Shown here: positions 52,040-62,342 of the stretch, piece by piece
Layout: every line of letters begins with the position of its first letter
Position numbering within the stretch: the first letter of the stretch is position 1
NCBI RefSeq assembly: GCF_014653155.1
Contig: NZ_BNAF01000003.1
Coordinates: 186,001-250,000, forward strand
Length of the DNA: 64,000 bases
Source: Sphingobacterium griseoflavum
Lineage (GTDB): Bacteria; Bacteroidota; Bacteroidia; Sphingobacteriales; Sphingobacteriaceae
Reading direction: 5' to 3'
Notes under the pieces: generated by a model
What the model was told of the DNA's origin: nothing
The model's database searches: none
What the model saw: the letters and a program-made list of their open reading frames with translations, nothing else
Made by a program: the position numbers and the translations under genes

Positions 52040-55000
52040 TTAACTGTTTTTTCCGTGACAGTTTTTATATTTCAACCCGGACCCGCAAGGGCATTCATCG
52101 TTGCGGCCCACCACCTGTTCTTTGCGAATAGGCTGTGTAACCTGCTGCTCCCGCGTATCCCGATCTTCCTCGGTTACGCCTGTTGGGGACGATAATTCCG
52201 CCTTGGTGGCCTTCACCTGCGCCGGCTGTGCCGGAACGGGGCGCGCTGCCTGGATATGTTGTGGCTGCTGCTGCTGACCAGGGATTTCTCCCTTGAATAA
52301 GAAGCTCACGATTTCTTTGTTCATGGAAGCCAACATACCCTTGAACAAATTATAGGCTTCCATTTTGTAAATGATGATCGGATCCTTCTGTTCATAAACA
52401 GCGTTCTGTACAGACTGTTTCAAATCATCCATCTCGCGTAAATGTTCCTTCCAAGCTTCGTCAATAAGCGCCAATACAATTCCCTTTTCGAACGATTTGA
52501 AAACTTCTTTACCTTGAGACTCTACCGCCTTGTGCAAATTGGTCGCAACTTGTATGCCACGAATGCCATCGCTGAATGGTACCACAACATTCTCGATCAT
52601 TCCACCTCGTTCCGCCAACACATTGGTCAACACAGGCAATGTTTGTTCGGCAATATGCAGTGCCTTTTGGTGGTATTGTTCAATAATCTGTTGGAAAAGT
52701 TTGTCGGTTAAGTTTACGGCATTGGTTTGCGCAAACTCCTCTGCAGAGATCGCTGGATTAATAGCAAATAAGCGGATCACTTCGATTTGAAAATCTTCAT
52801 AGCTACCTCCTTCTTTTGCTTCGATCACGACATCTTCCACGACATCAAATATTGTGTTGTTCAAATCCACATCGAGACGTTCGCCGAAAAGAGCATTCTT
52901 CCGTTTGGTGTAGATTACGGTACGTTGTGAGTTCATCACGTCGTCATATTCCAACAAGCGTTTACGGATACCAAAGTTATTTTCTTCGACTTTACGTTGT
53001 GCTCTTTCGATAGATTTCGTCAGCATGCTATGTTGCATCACCTCTCCGTCTTCTACGCCCATCTTAACCATGATGTTCGAGATACGCTCGGACGCGAATA
53101 ATCGCATTAAGTTGTCTTCTAGCGACACAAAGAACTGCGAAGATCCGGGATCTCCCTGACGACCGGCGCGACCACGCAACTGCCTGTCGACACGGCGCGA
53201 CTCGTGACGCTCCGTACCGATGATTGCCAAACCACCTGCCTCGATGACATCAGCTGTCAGCTTGATATCCGTACCACGCCCTGCCATATTGGTAGCGATG
53301 GTCACCTGTCCTGGGCGTCCCGCTTCGGCAACAATGTCAGCTTCCTTTTGGTGCAACTTCGCATTCAGTACATTGTGCTTAATACCGCGAAGTTTCAACA
53401 TCCTGCTCAACAACTCGGATATCTCAACAGACGTGGTACCGACCAACACCGGTCTACCCTCTTCCGTCAAGCGTTGAATTTCTTGGGCTACCGCGTTGTA
53501 TTTTTCGCGTGCTGTGCGGTAAATAAAGTCTTGGCGATCGTCGCGTTGAATGGCTCGGTTTGTCGGAATCTCGACCACATCCAGCTTGTAGATTTCCCAA
53601 AGCTCTCCGGCCTCTGTCGAAGCCGTACCCGTCATCCCGGCAAGCTTATGATACATCCGGAAGTAATTTTGTAAAGTGATCGTTGCATACGTCTGCGTAG
53701 CATCTTCTACTTTTACATTTTCTTTCGCTTCAATCGCTTGATGCAAACCATCTGAATAGCGGCGACCCTCCATAATACGGCCGGTTTGCTCATCGACAAT
53801 TTTAACCTTTCCTTCGTCAACAATATATTGATCGTCAATTTCAAATAAAGTATAGGCTTTCAGCAGTTGGTTAATAGAGTGTATACGCTCTGATTTTATG
53901 GAATAATCGCGTAATAGTTCTTCTTTCTGCTGCGCTTTTTCTTCCAGTGAAAGGTCGGATTTTTCGATATCAGCAATTTCAGAACCGACGTCTGGCAAGA
54001 TGAAGAATGACGGATCTTCGCCCGAGGCGGTAATTAGCTCAATACCTTTCTCGGTAAGTTCTACTTGGTTGTTTTTCTCATCAATCACGAAGAACAATTC
54101 CGCATCCACTTTCGGCATGTTCCGGTTTTGTTCGGCCATATAGTAGCCTTCAACCTTTTGCAACAACTGTCGATGGTTGCCTTCCGATAGAAATTTGATC
54201 AATGCTTTATTTTTAGGCAAACCGCGGTACGCACGTAAAAGAGACATTCCGCCGCCTTCTGCATCGCTGTTGCCTGCTGCAATCGATTTTTTTGCATCGT
54301 TGAATACCGTATTGATGTATGCTTTTTGCGCATTGACCAAACGCTCGATCCGCGGCTTTAGTTGATAGAACTCATGTTGATCACCCCTTGGGATGGGACC
54401 AGAAATAATTAACGGTGTACGCGCATCATCAATCAACACCGAATCCACCTCATCAATCATCGCGAAGTGCAATTTGCGCTGTACCATGGCATCCGGGGTT
54501 TGCGTCATATTATCCCGCAGGTAGTCGAAGCCAAACTCATTGTTTGTACCGTAGACGATATCGGAAAGATAGGCTTTTCTACGTTGTGGCGAGTTGGGCT
54601 GGTGTTTGTCGATACAATCCACACTTAAGCCATGGAATTCAAACAAGGGGCCATTCCATTCCGAGTCACGACGTGCAAGGTAATCATTCACTGTCACGAT
54701 ATGTACACCCTGACCCGACAACGCGTTTAAATAGGTCGGTAACGTTCCGACTAATGTTTTACCTTCACCGGTGGACATCTCGGATATTTTTCCTTGGTGA
54801 AGTACGATACCACCAATCAGCTGTACATCATAATGCACCATGTTCCATGTAACTTCTGTACCAGCAGCTAACCACGTGTTTTTCCAAATGGCTTTATCGC
54901 CATTGATGCTGACGTTGGGCTTACGACCAGCTAATTCGCGATCAAAATCAGTAGCTGTAACTTCTATTTCTTTATTTTCGGACAACCGACGGGCAGTCTC

Positions 55001-55345
55001 TTTTACCACCGCAAAACCTTCGGGTAGTATCTCCAATAAAACCTCTTCCAATTTCTTGTCGCGATCCTTTGAAAGCTTATCTACTTTCTCGTAGAGCTCG
55101 GTCTTTTTACCCATGTCCACCTCGTCCTGATCCGCTTCTGCTTTCAGAGACGCGATTTCTTCATCTATTTCCGCTAAATACGCTTTGATTCTATTTTTGA
55201 AGGCTAATGTTTTGCCACGAAGCTCATCGTTTGACAATGTCGCCAATTTCTCATACTCTTCTTTTATCTTTTCAACAATAGGTTGTATGGATTTAATATC
55301 GCGCTCCGACTTACTGCCAAATAATTTACTTAAAAATTTCAACAT
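52040..55345 (-). CDS. secA: Preprotein translocase ATPase SecA
   Basis: The 1101-residue motor drives protein export through SecYEG. It has the first nucleotide-binding motif (MSTGEGKTLVG), DEVDSVLID, the second domain with TNMAGRGTDIKL and QLRGRAGRQGDPG, and the C-terminal zinc site ECPCGSGLKYKNCHG. The length is above the 900 of E. coli because of Bacteroidota-type insertions. The SPOR gene follows at 18 bases. Confidence 0.98.
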   Translation of the reverse strand: MLKFLSKLFGSKSERDIKSIQPIVEKIKEEYEKLATLSNDELRGKTLAFKNRIKAYLAEIDEEIASLKAEADQDEVDMGKKTELYEKVDKLSKDRDKKLEEVLLEILPEGFAVVKETARRLSENKEIEVTATDFDRELAGRKPNVSINGDKAIWKNTWLAAGTEVTWNMVHYDVQLIGGIVLHQGKISEMSTGEGKTLVGTLPTYLNALSGQGVHIVTVNDYLARRDSEWNGPLFEFHGLSVDCIDKHQPNSPQRRKAYLSDIVYGTNNEFGFDYLRDNMTQTPDAMVQRKLHFAMIDEVDSVLIDDARTPLIISGPIPRGDQHEFYQLKPRIERLVNAQKAYINTVFNDAKKSIAAGNSDAEGGGMSLLRAYRGLPKNKALIKFLSEGNHRQLLQKVEGYYMAEQNRNMPKVDAELFFVIDEKNNQVELTEKGIELITASGEDPSFFILPDVGSEIADIEKSDLSLEEKAQQKEELLRDYSIKSERIHSINQLLKAYTLFEIDDQYIVDEGKVKIVDEQTGRIMEGRRYSDGLHQAIEAKENVKVEDATQTYATITLQNYFRMYHKLAGMTGTASTEAGELWEIYKLDVVEIPTNRAIQRDDRQDFIYRTAREKYNAVAQEIQRLTEEGRPVLVGTTSVEISELLSRMLKLRGIKHNVLNAKLHQKEADIVAEAGRPGQVTIATNMAGRGTDIKLTADVIEAGGLAIIGTERHESRRVDRQLRGRAGRQGDPGSSQFFVSLEDNLMRLFASERISNIMVKMGVEDGEVMQHSMLTKSIERAQRKVEENNFGIRKRLLEYDDVMNSQRTVIYTKRKNALFGERLDVDLNNTIFDVVEDVVIEAKEGGSYEDFQIEVIRLFAINPAISAEEFAQTNAVNLTDKLFQQIIEQYHQKALHIAEQTLPVLTNVLAERGGMIENVVVPFSDGIRGIQVATNLHKAVESQGKEVFKSFEKGIVLALIDEAWKEHLREMDDLKQSVQNAVYEQKDPIIIYKMEAYNLFKGMLASMNKEIVSFLFKGEIPGQQQQPQHIQAARPVPAQPAQVKATKAELSSPTGVTEEDRDTREQQVTQPIRKEQVVGRNDECPCGSGLKYKNCHGKNS

Positions 55346-55568
55346 ACTAATTTTTTTATCTCAGGTTACCGCTGTGCAATAATGGCTCCAATCCTTTTTT
55401 GCAGACATTTTGGCACTAATCGGGCAAATTTACTTATTACATGTGATAACTAACAGCAATACAAGTTATTTTTTTGCTTTGTTACCCCGTATTTGATCCC
55501 TTAAAACATCTCCTTTCCATCGCGCATCGTTACGCCTACCTCATGCCTGAGGTTTCCCTAACAAATGG

Positions 55569-56444
55569 CTAGGTGGTTAGGAAAAGCGACCGAGGGGCCA
55601 TCGGTATAATCTTTAGATCCATTGCTTTATCAAACATCTGCTGGATAGCCCGACGACCATCTTCACCCAAATGCTCCGAATAACGGTTTACATAGAGTTC
55701 GATATGTTTATACATGACCTCCTCTTCCATCTCTTGTGCATGCGATCGGATATAGTCCGCGCTTGACTTTGGGTTTTGGAAGGCATATTGCACACTCGCG
55801 CGAATAAGTTCGTTGATGCGCAGCTTGAGCTGAGGGTCGAGACTGCGTTTGACCACGATCCCGCCCAAAGGAATAGGGCTACCGGTACTGCGTTCCCAAT
55901 AGTCACCTAGATCTACCACTTTGTGCAGGCCCTTATCCTGGTAGGTAAACCTGTTTTCGTGGATAATGAGCCCTAAATCGATTTGCTCGTCGAGTAGGGC
56001 TTGTTCGATATCCGAGAACACCAACGCGACCTTATCTTGTAACGTTGGCAATGCCAAGCTCAGCAGAAAATTGGCCGTCGTATATTTGCCAGGAATACCA
56101 ACCCTTAACTTGGTGTCATCCGCCTTCCATTCGGCCTTCGCCTCAAGTACGGTTTGCAATCGTGCTGCGAGCTTTTCATCTTTGGCGATCAGCAACGGTC
56201 CTACACCGAATCCAAGCGCACTACCAGCGTCCAACAGCTCATAGTCTTTTGTTGCGTAAGCAAACGCATGGTAACTGAGCTTGGTGATGTCTAACTCTGC
56301 ACGAAAAGCTTTTTCGTTCAACGTTTCCACATCGTGATATTCCGTTTCGAACGCTAGCCCGAGGGTATCGATCTTATGGTGCACCAACGCATCAAAAATA
56401 AATGTGTCGTTTGGGCAAGGGGAAAAACCCAATGTTAATTTCAT
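55569..56444 (-). CDS. mqnD: 1,4-dihydroxy-6-naphthoate synthase
   Basis: Starting at ATG 56444 (MKLTLGFSPCPNDTFIFDAL) gives 291 residues. The S-P-C-P-N-D-T-F segment (about 8-15) and VGIPGKYTTANFLLSLA (about 115-131) fit MqnD, which acts in the futalosine route to menaquinone. It has the periplasmic-binding-protein-like fold without a signal peptide. A longer frame opens eight codons earlier. Confidence 0.88.
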   Translation of the reverse strand: MKLTLGFSPCPNDTFIFDALVHHKIDTLGLAFETEYHDVETLNEKAFRAELDITKLSYHAFAYATKDYELLDAGSALGFGVGPLLIAKDEKLAARLQTVLEAKAEWKADDTKLRVGIPGKYTTANFLLSLALPTLQDKVALVFSDIEQALLDEQIDLGLIIHENRFTYQDKGLHKVVDLGDYWERSTGSPIPLGGIVVKRSLDPQLKLRINELIRASVQYAFQNPKSSADYIRSHAQEMEEEVMYKHIELYVNRYSEHLGEDGRRAIQQMFDKAMDLKIIPMAPRSLFLTT

Positions 56445-56532
56445 GCTCTTTCTTTTTTCCATATTCAACGATTAGCTGGAGATGCCGAAAAAATAGCTGA
56501 TCGTTAGCACCCCAACAGCATGCTATTCCAAG

Positions 56533-56802
56533 CTACAGATTCAGTTTAAAAAAATACAGGATTAACAACAGCCCTAGAAATGTCGTTAATACTATGCCTT
56601 TTGCCACCTGATCCCGCGGGATTTCCTTCCGAAAAAACACACGCACCAAGATCAGGTTTATGCCAAAAGCAAGCATATACAATACGATAGGTTTGGTTGG
56701 AAAATAATGCGCAACCAAGGCCGTATAATTTGTCAAAAGAAAGGCTATGATCGGGGCAATAGCGCCAATGCCCACCCCTACAATAAAACTATTCGGCATC
56801 AT
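56533..56802 (-). CDS. Small membrane protein of unknown function
   Basis: I do not recognise this 89-residue protein. It has three hydrophobic segments (about 6-27, 40-57 and 68-86). Its start overlaps the surE stop by 14 bases, so it is co-transcribed and probably translationally coupled. Confidence 0.55.
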   Translation of the reverse strand: MMPNSFIVGVGIGAIAPIIAFLLTNYTALVAHYFPTKPIVLYMLAFGINLILVRVFFRKEIPRDQVAKGIVLTTFLGLLLILYFFKLNL

Positions 56803-57577
56803 CTACGTCAAAAGTCCACGAATTTAGCTCCGTGATCGCATGGTGCGCCGTCATATCAAATTGCGTTGGCACGACGGAAACATACCCCTTACTCAACGCG
56901 TAAACATCCGTATCTTCACCTTTATCGAGCAGCTGGAATTTTCCTGTCATCCAGAAATATTCGCGCTGATAGGGATCCAAGCGTTCATCAAATTCTTCAA
57001 ACCACTTGGCCGTAGCCTGCCTGCATATTTTTATGCCTTTGATATCTTGGCTGATGTGTGGGAAGTTAACATTAAGCAACGTTGCTTTTTGCAACCCGTT
57101 TTTAAGTACTTGCTGAGAAATGGCACGTATATAGGGCCTGCAGTGTGAAAAATCCGCGTGATGTGAAAAATCGTCCAACGAAAACCCAATCGATGGGATT
57201 CCCTCGATAGCGCCCTCCACAGCCGCAGACATCGTCCCGGAATACAGCACATTAATGGAATAGTTGAGCCCATGGTTTACACCCGAAACACAGAGATCAG
57301 GCTTCTTGCCTTTAAATATCTTATTCACAGCCAATTTGACACAATCCACCGGAGTGCCGGAGCATTTATACATTTCGACACCGTCGTACAGGTCGATTTT
57401 GTCTAACCGCAAGGGCCTGCCGATCGTAATGGCATGCCCCATTCCAGACTGTGGGCTATCCGGAGCCACAACGACGACATGACCTATTTGCTGCATTTCC
57501 TCCAGCAATACTTTGATGCCGGGCGCTGTGATGCCATCATCATTGACCACCAAAATTGTCGGTTTCTTCTTCGTCAT
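56789..57577 (-). CDS. surE: 5'/3'-nucleotidase SurE
   Basis: The 262-residue metal-dependent phosphatase acts on nucleoside monophosphates. It has VNDDGITAPGI (about 10-20, metal Asp pair), the loop PDSPQSGMGHAIT (about 39-51) and VSGVNHGLN (about 97-105, metal Asn). The length fits. It is divergent from kduI. Confidence 0.95.
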   Translation of the reverse strand: MTKKKPTILVVNDDGITAPGIKVLLEEMQQIGHVVVVAPDSPQSGMGHAITIGRPLRLDKIDLYDGVEMYKCSGTPVDCVKLAVNKIFKGKKPDLCVSGVNHGLNYSINVLYSGTMSAAVEGAIEGIPSIGFSLDDFSHHADFSHCRPYIRAISQQVLKNGLQKATLLNVNFPHISQDIKGIKICRQATAKWFEEFDERLDPYQREYFWMTGKFQLLDKGEDTDVYALSKGYVSVVPTQFDMTAHHAITELNSWTFDVDDAE

Positions 57578-57736
57578 ATTGCGAATTTATGAAAAAAGCA
57601 CCATGATTCCCTTAATTACTAAAAGAGTTACAAAGGCTGTATGAAATGGCAACGTTTCCGAAGATTGCGCTAGTGCAACTCAACATTAAGCACTAACTTA
57701 GAAAGATTATCAATCTTTGTTTATTAAATACGTATT

Positions 57737-58585
57737 ATGAGTCATACCATTTTCGAAAGTCGTTACGCTATTGGCCCCAACGAAACCAAAACACTGGATA
57801 CGAAAGGTCTTCGCGAAAATTTTCTTATCGAAAAACTGTTTTCAGCGGATAAGATACACTTTGTTTATACGCACTATGATCGCTATATGGCGGGGGGCGC
57901 AATGCCTGTTCAAGGTCGTCTACAACTGGAAACGATCGACGAATTGTTGAAAGAGCCTTACTTTTTGTCGCGACGGGAGCTGGGCATTATCAACGTTGGC
58001 GGCGACGGAAAAATTGAGGTGGACGGCACTTCGTTTGACGTCAACCACAAAGAGGCCTTATACATCGGTAAAGGCGCGAAGGAAGTATTCTTTAGCAGCA
58101 CTGATTCGGCTAATCCGGCTAAATTTTATCTTAATTCTACCCCCGCACACCAGAGCTATCCGACCAGGCGCGTTACGAAAGCCGACGCCAATAAAATTGA
58201 ACTGGGCTCATTGGAAACCGCAAACCACCGCACCATCAACCAAATGTTGCTGAACAAAGTGGTAGACACCTGCCAGTTGCAAATGGGTATGACGGAACTT
58301 AAACCGGGCTCGGTGTGGAATACCATGCCGTCGCATACGCATGATCGACGCATGGAAGTATATTTCTATTTCGAGGTGCCGGAGGCACAAGCGGTTTCCC
58401 ATTTCATGGGCCCCATTGACGAAACACGACACATTTGGATGCAAAACGAGCAAGCGGTTATCTCGCCCCCCTGGTCGATCCACTCGGGCGCAGGCACCAG
58501 CAACTACACCTTTATTTGGGGCATGGCCGGCGAAAACCTGGACTATGACGATATGGATAAATGTGCCATCACCGACTTACGTTAA
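57737..58585 (+). CDS. kduI: 5-dehydro-4-deoxy-D-glucuronate isomerase
   Basis: The 282-residue enzyme converts 5-keto-4-deoxyuronate to 2,5-diketo-3-deoxygluconate in uronate breakdown. It has the zinc site PSHTHDRRMEVYFYFE (about 194-209, two His and Glu) and a final HSGAGTSNYTFIWGMAGEN (about 252-270). It is followed after 24 bases by kduD, the next enzyme. Confidence 0.95.
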   Translation: MSHTIFESRYAIGPNETKTLDTKGLRENFLIEKLFSADKIHFVYTHYDRYMAGGAMPVQGRLQLETIDELLKEPYFLSRRELGIINVGGDGKIEVDGTSFDVNHKEALYIGKGAKEVFFSSTDSANPAKFYLNSTPAHQSYPTRRVTKADANKIELGSLETANHRTINQMLLNKVVDTCQLQMGMTELKPGSVWNTMPSHTHDRRMEVYFYFEVPEAQAVSHFMGPIDETRHIWMQNEQAVISPPWSIHSGAGTSNYTFIWGMAGENLDYDDMDKCAITDLR

Positions 58586-58609
58586 TTACCATACAGCTTT
58601 ATATACAAC

Positions 58610-59380
58610 ATGTCTATACTACATAAATTCGACCTCACGGGTAAAGTAGCCTTGGTTACGGGCTGCAAAAGAGGTATTGGAAAGGCTTTAGCGGAGGCCT
58701 TGGCCGAAGCTGGCGCAGATATCATCGCCGTTTCGGCATCATTGGAACTCGAGCATTCCAAAGTAGCGGATTCCGTAAAAGCACTAGGCAGAAACTTCTA
58801 CCCTTACCAATGCAATTTCTCGGACAGAAAATCCCTGTATGCTTTTATTGAACAGGTGAAGAGAGACCACCCAGTTATCGATATCCTCTTCAACAATGCC
58901 GGCAATATCTTGCGTAAACCTGCTGCAGAACATCCAGATGAGATGTGGGATGAGGTCATTGAAATCAATCAGAATGCGCAATTCATACTGACACGCGAAA
59001 TAGGGAAAGAGATGCTTTCACGCGGAACGGGTAAAATCGTGTTCACGGCTTCGCTATTGACATTCCAAGGCGGTATCAATGTACCGGGCTATGCAGCTTC
59101 CAAAGGAGCGATCGGCTCATTGACTAAGGCTTTCGCAAACGAGTGGGCCAGCAAAGGCGTTAATGTCAATGCTATCGCGCCGGGCTATATCGCCACGGAC
59201 AATACCGAAGCTCTGCGAGACGACCCAGAACGTTCGGCGTCCATTTTATCCCGCATTCCGGCCGCACGCTGGGGCCAACCCGAAGATTTTAAAGGGCCAG
59301 CCGTATTTTTGGCGTCTGATGCCTCCGATTATGTACACGGTACCATCCTCACTGTTGATGGTGGATGGATGGGTCGATAA
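58610..59380 (+). CDS. kduD: SDR of the 2-deoxy-D-gluconate 3-dehydrogenase (KduD) type
   Basis: The 256-residue SDR has ALVTGCKRGIGKALAEAL (about 14-31), LFNNAGN (about 93-99) and a catalytic S/Y/K group with YAASKGAIGSL (about 161-171). The end (ILTVDGGWMGR) is the family's usual C-terminus. With kduI it converts the unsaturated uronate product to 2-keto-3-deoxygluconate, so the cell probably degrades pectin, alginate-type or glycosaminoglycan uronates. Cofactor is NAD. Confidence 0.9.
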   Translation: MSILHKFDLTGKVALVTGCKRGIGKALAEALAEAGADIIAVSASLELEHSKVADSVKALGRNFYPYQCNFSDRKSLYAFIEQVKRDHPVIDILFNNAGNILRKPAAEHPDEMWDEVIEINQNAQFILTREIGKEMLSRGTGKIVFTASLLTFQGGINVPGYAASKGAIGSLTKAFANEWASKGVNVNAIAPGYIATDNTEALRDDPERSASILSRIPAARWGQPEDFKGPAVFLASDASDYVHGTILTVDGGWMGR

Positions 59381-59383
59381 ACT

Positions 59384-59419
59384 AATAAAAGTGGGAGCGT
59401 TCTCGTCCCCACTTTTATT
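59384..59419. terminator. Bidirectional terminator between kduD and nadD
   Basis: AATAAAAGTGGG (59384-59395) pairs perfectly with CCCACTTTTATT (59408-59419) over a 12-base loop. It lies between convergent genes and touches the nadD stop. Confidence 0.85.
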
Positions 59420-59994
59420 TAAGCATACAAGCCCTTCTTATCGATAAAGTCGCGCACCTTATCGACCGTGTAATACCGAATATCCTTTTTCTCTTTAATG
59501 CATTTTCGCAGAAAGGTAGATGATAATTCCATCATGGGTGTTTCGGTCATGATAACCGAAGGATGGCTTTTGTATTTTCCTGCATCATAGCCTGGCCGCG
59601 GGTACACAATCAACTTATAATCCCGCAAGATCACATCGGCATTCTTCCACTTAGAAAAACCCTGCAGGTTGTCCTCTCCCATAATGAGCATAAATTCCTT
59701 GTTGGGGAATCTTTCCCTTAAGTGTGCCAGCGTGTCGATGGTATAGGACGGTTGTGGAAGACTAAACTCAATATCCGAAGCGCGGAGATTATCCTCCCCT
59801 TCTAGCGCCAAATTGACCATTTCCAGCCGATCGTACATATTACCTAGGCTTTTTTTTTCTTTAAATGGATTCTGCGGAGAGACGACGAACCAAACCTCGT
59901 CGAGCTCTGTAAAGTTGCACATATATTTGGCGATGATCAAATGTCCCACATGAATGGGATTAAAAGAACCAAAAAATAGACCTATCTTCGCCAT
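59419..59994 (-). CDS. nadD: Nicotinate-nucleotide adenylyltransferase
   Basis: The 191-residue enzyme adds AMP to nicotinate mononucleotide in NAD synthesis. It starts MAKIGLFFGSFNPIHVGHLI with the GxFxPxHxGH motif (about 9-18) and has a final SSTFLRKCIKEKKD (ISSTxIR-like, about 161-174). It is the third gene of the yicC-gmk-nadD operon, 12 bases after gmk. Confidence 0.95.
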   Translation of the reverse strand: MAKIGLFFGSFNPIHVGHLIIAKYMCNFTELDEVWFVVSPQNPFKEKKSLGNMYDRLEMVNLALEGEDNLRASDIEFSLPQPSYTIDTLAHLRERFPNKEFMLIMGEDNLQGFSKWKNADVILRDYKLIVYPRPGYDAGKYKSHPSVIMTETPMMELSSTFLRKCIKEKKDIRYYTVDKVRDFIDKKGLYA

Positions 59995-60006
59995 ACCTTA
60001 TCCATT

Positions 60007-60576
60007 TTACTTATTCAGAAAATCTACCACCAGTTGTTCTGCTTCATCACAGGCTGTATCCAGGTCAAAATTATTGAGCACGACATCAAACTTATTGGCG
60101 TAGCTAAGCTCGGTTTCTGCTTTCGCAAAACGTTCTTGCAACTTCTCTTCCGAATCGGTACCACGGCCTGTCAAACGCTCTTTCAGCACATCCAGTGATG
60201 GAGGATTCACGAAAATAGCCAAAGCTTGTTCGGGAAACTTGGATTTCAGGCGCAACCCGCCCACCACATCGATATCGAATATCACCGATTTGCCTTCTGC
60301 CCAAATGCGTTCCACTTCCTTTCGCAGTGTGCCATAAAATGTTCCTGCATACACCTCCTCGAACTCGATAAATTCGTGTTTTGCGATTTTATGTAAAAAA
60401 TCCTCCTTACTTATAAAATAATAGTCCTTGCCGTTGACTTCCGCGCCACGAGGAGCTCGCGTACTGGCGGATATCGAAAAGACAATCTTATCGCCATGTT
60501 TCTCCAAAAGTCTTTTAACGATCGTTGTTTTTCCTGCTCCGGATGGCGCGGAAAAGATGATTAATTTGCCGCTCAT
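60007..60576 (-). CDS. gmk: Guanylate kinase
   Basis: The 189-residue kinase phosphorylates GMP. It has the P-loop APSGAGKTTIVKRLL (about 10-24), the GMP site with STRAPRGAEVNGKDYYFI (about 38-55) and EFIEFEEVYAGTFYGT (about 69-84). It starts two bases after the yicC stop. Confidence 0.97.
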   Translation of the reverse strand: MSGKLIIFSAPSGAGKTTIVKRLLEKHGDKIVFSISASTRAPRGAEVNGKDYYFISKEDFLHKIAKHEFIEFEEVYAGTFYGTLRKEVERIWAEGKSVIFDIDVVGGLRLKSKFPEQALAIFVNPPSLDVLKERLTGRGTDSEEKLQERFAKAETELSYANKFDVVLNNFDLDTACDEAEQLVVDFLNK

Positions 60577-60578
60577 TC

Positions 60579-61454
60579 CTATAATACGTTAAGCAGTTGT
60601 TCTTTTATTTTTTCCAATTCCTCTTTCATCCGCACCACGATTTGCTGAATGCCAGCATCATTTGCTTTCGAACCCAAGGTATTGATTTCGCGCCCCATCT
60701 CTTGGGAAATAAAGCCCAGTTTCTTTCCGTTGGAATCCGAAGCATTTAAGCCATCGATAAAGTAATGGCAATGGCTGCGCAGACGAACCTTCTCTTCGGT
60801 GATGTCCAGCTTATCGATATAGAAAATAAGTTCCTGCTCAAAGCGATTCATATCCACATGTTCTTTTCCCACAGCCTCGTCCAAGTAGTGGCTGATGCGT
60901 TCGCGGATCAGCGGAATACGAGAACCCTCCGTTCCCTCCACCTGTTTTAGGTAGGAAAGGATCATCTGTACGCGCGATTCTAGATCTTCTTTGAGGATTT
61001 GTCCCTCGTCCTGTCTGAATCGATTAAATTGATCTATGGCAATGTGATAAGCATCCATCAGAATTTTTCCTTCCTCCTCATCGACCACATCTTCATTCGA
61101 GGTCACCACCTCCGGCATATTCAGTGCCATTTCAAAAAGTGAAGCGTCTTTCGCACCTACTTGAAAAGCGATTTCCTGCAGTTGATTGTAGTATTTGGTC
61201 AATAAGCTAGCATTTATGGACGATGCTTTTGCAGTTTGATCAGCATATTCCACGGTCACCATGATATTCACTTTGCCGCGCTCGATCAGCTTACTCGACT
61301 CAGATCGTAAAGCAAACTCTTTGTCGGAAACCACCTTCGGCAAGCGAAGGTTCACTTCTAGAAATTTGGAATTCAGGGATTTTATTTCGACGGTATATTT
61401 AACCTTCCCATTCTCTTGGAAACCAATACCATACCCTGTCATGGATTTTATCAT
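60579..61454 (-). CDS. YicC family protein (endoribonuclease-type)
   Basis: Starting at ATG 61454 (MIKSMTGYGIGFQ) gives 291 residues, the family's usual beginning; an ATG two codons earlier is also possible. YicC proteins have been reported as endoribonucleases and occur with gmk. The C-terminal EMGREINTLGSKANDAGIQQ (about 248-267) is the conserved metal-linked end. It leads the operon with gmk and nadD. Confidence 0.92.
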   Translation of the reverse strand: MIKSMTGYGIGFQENGKVKYTVEIKSLNSKFLEVNLRLPKVVSDKEFALRSESSKLIERGKVNIMVTVEYADQTAKASSINASLLTKYYNQLQEIAFQVGAKDASLFEMALNMPEVVTSNEDVVDEEEGKILMDAYHIAIDQFNRFRQDEGQILKEDLESRVQMILSYLKQVEGTEGSRIPLIRERISHYLDEAVGKEHVDMNRFEQELIFYIDKLDITEEKVRLRSHCHYFIDGLNASDSNGKKLGFISQEMGREINTLGSKANDAGIQQIVVRMKEELEKIKEQLLNVL

Positions 61455-61620
61455 ACGCAAAGGTATGAAAAGTGAAATTAAATTGCAGAAATTGAACGGT
61501 AAATGTCAAATATTCGTGTTCCAAGAAAAATACCAATACAGAGGATTATACTCGCTCACAAAAATAATGACGCATGAAGATGCTACAGAAATGATCTGTC
61601 ACCGATCTTGCAACTCCATG

Positions 61621-62202
61621 CTACCAATCGTGCTTGGCTATGATCACACTCATATAGGTCTTGTAGGCCGCACCAGCTGGCACCCTTACGAACCCTATCC
61701 CAATATCCTGAAGCGATCCATTCCAATCGTCCATGCCGAGTACGTGCTTACGATGCATAAAGCCTGGCGACCCTTTGCCAATAATGAAAGCTTTCATGCC
61801 CTCCACTGCTGTGGGATGATTAGCAGCGATGGACTCGAAATTATTAGCTGTCCGTTTCTTCAGCCAGTCGCTGTTCAACGAATAGCCTGCCTGCACAATA
61901 ATATGGTTTGGGCCAACGCCTTCAGGATTACTGTGATCGAAATAGTTTCGTTCGGCCATGTCCCGCGCTCGCAGCTCGGCGGCCCTGGCTAGTTCCTTGT
62001 TCCAACGAAGTCTTACCTTCGAAACCTTTGAGTGATCAAAATGCACCCCCAATGCACGCATCATCGCCTTTGGGTCTTCCCTAAAATCAAGCAAGTATGT
62101 ATAGGCCTCTTTGGCTGTTGTACGATCAACGGACACCTTCATGCGCTGTCCATACAGCGCGGCGTTAAAGAATAGAAAAACGAGTATAGAGCAAATACGC
62201 AT
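61621..62202 (-). CDS. Secreted CAP-domain protein
   Basis: The 193-residue protein has a signal peptide (to about residue 19, ALYGQ) and a CAP domain with RWNKELARAAELRARDMAE (about 64-82), NYFDHSNPEGVGPN (about 84-97), GESIA-like FESIAANHP and a final MHRKHVLG, DIGIGFV. CAP proteins act outside the cell; their activities vary. It stands alone. Confidence 0.88.
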   Translation of the reverse strand: MRICSILVFLFFNAALYGQRMKVSVDRTTAKEAYTYLLDFREDPKAMMRALGVHFDHSKVSKVRLRWNKELARAAELRARDMAERNYFDHSNPEGVGPNHIIVQAGYSLNSDWLKKRTANNFESIAANHPTAVEGMKAFIIGKGSPGFMHRKHVLGMDDWNGSLQDIGIGFVRVPAGAAYKTYMSVIIAKHDW

Positions 62203-62342
62203 ACGAGATGTTCTTTACAGAATAGACTAGGAAATCTCTGGAATGTTTAACGTCGGTATTCGACTGATTGGTCGCTAAAGATGCACATCAAAGGATAAGA
62301 CGTCAGTAATCAGCAGAACATATATTTATAAAAGGAAGCTAT

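Noticed and set aside
61261..61992. 243-codon plus-strand frame
   Set aside because: It overlaps the yicC and CAP genes on the other strand, both clearly supported, and shows no family.
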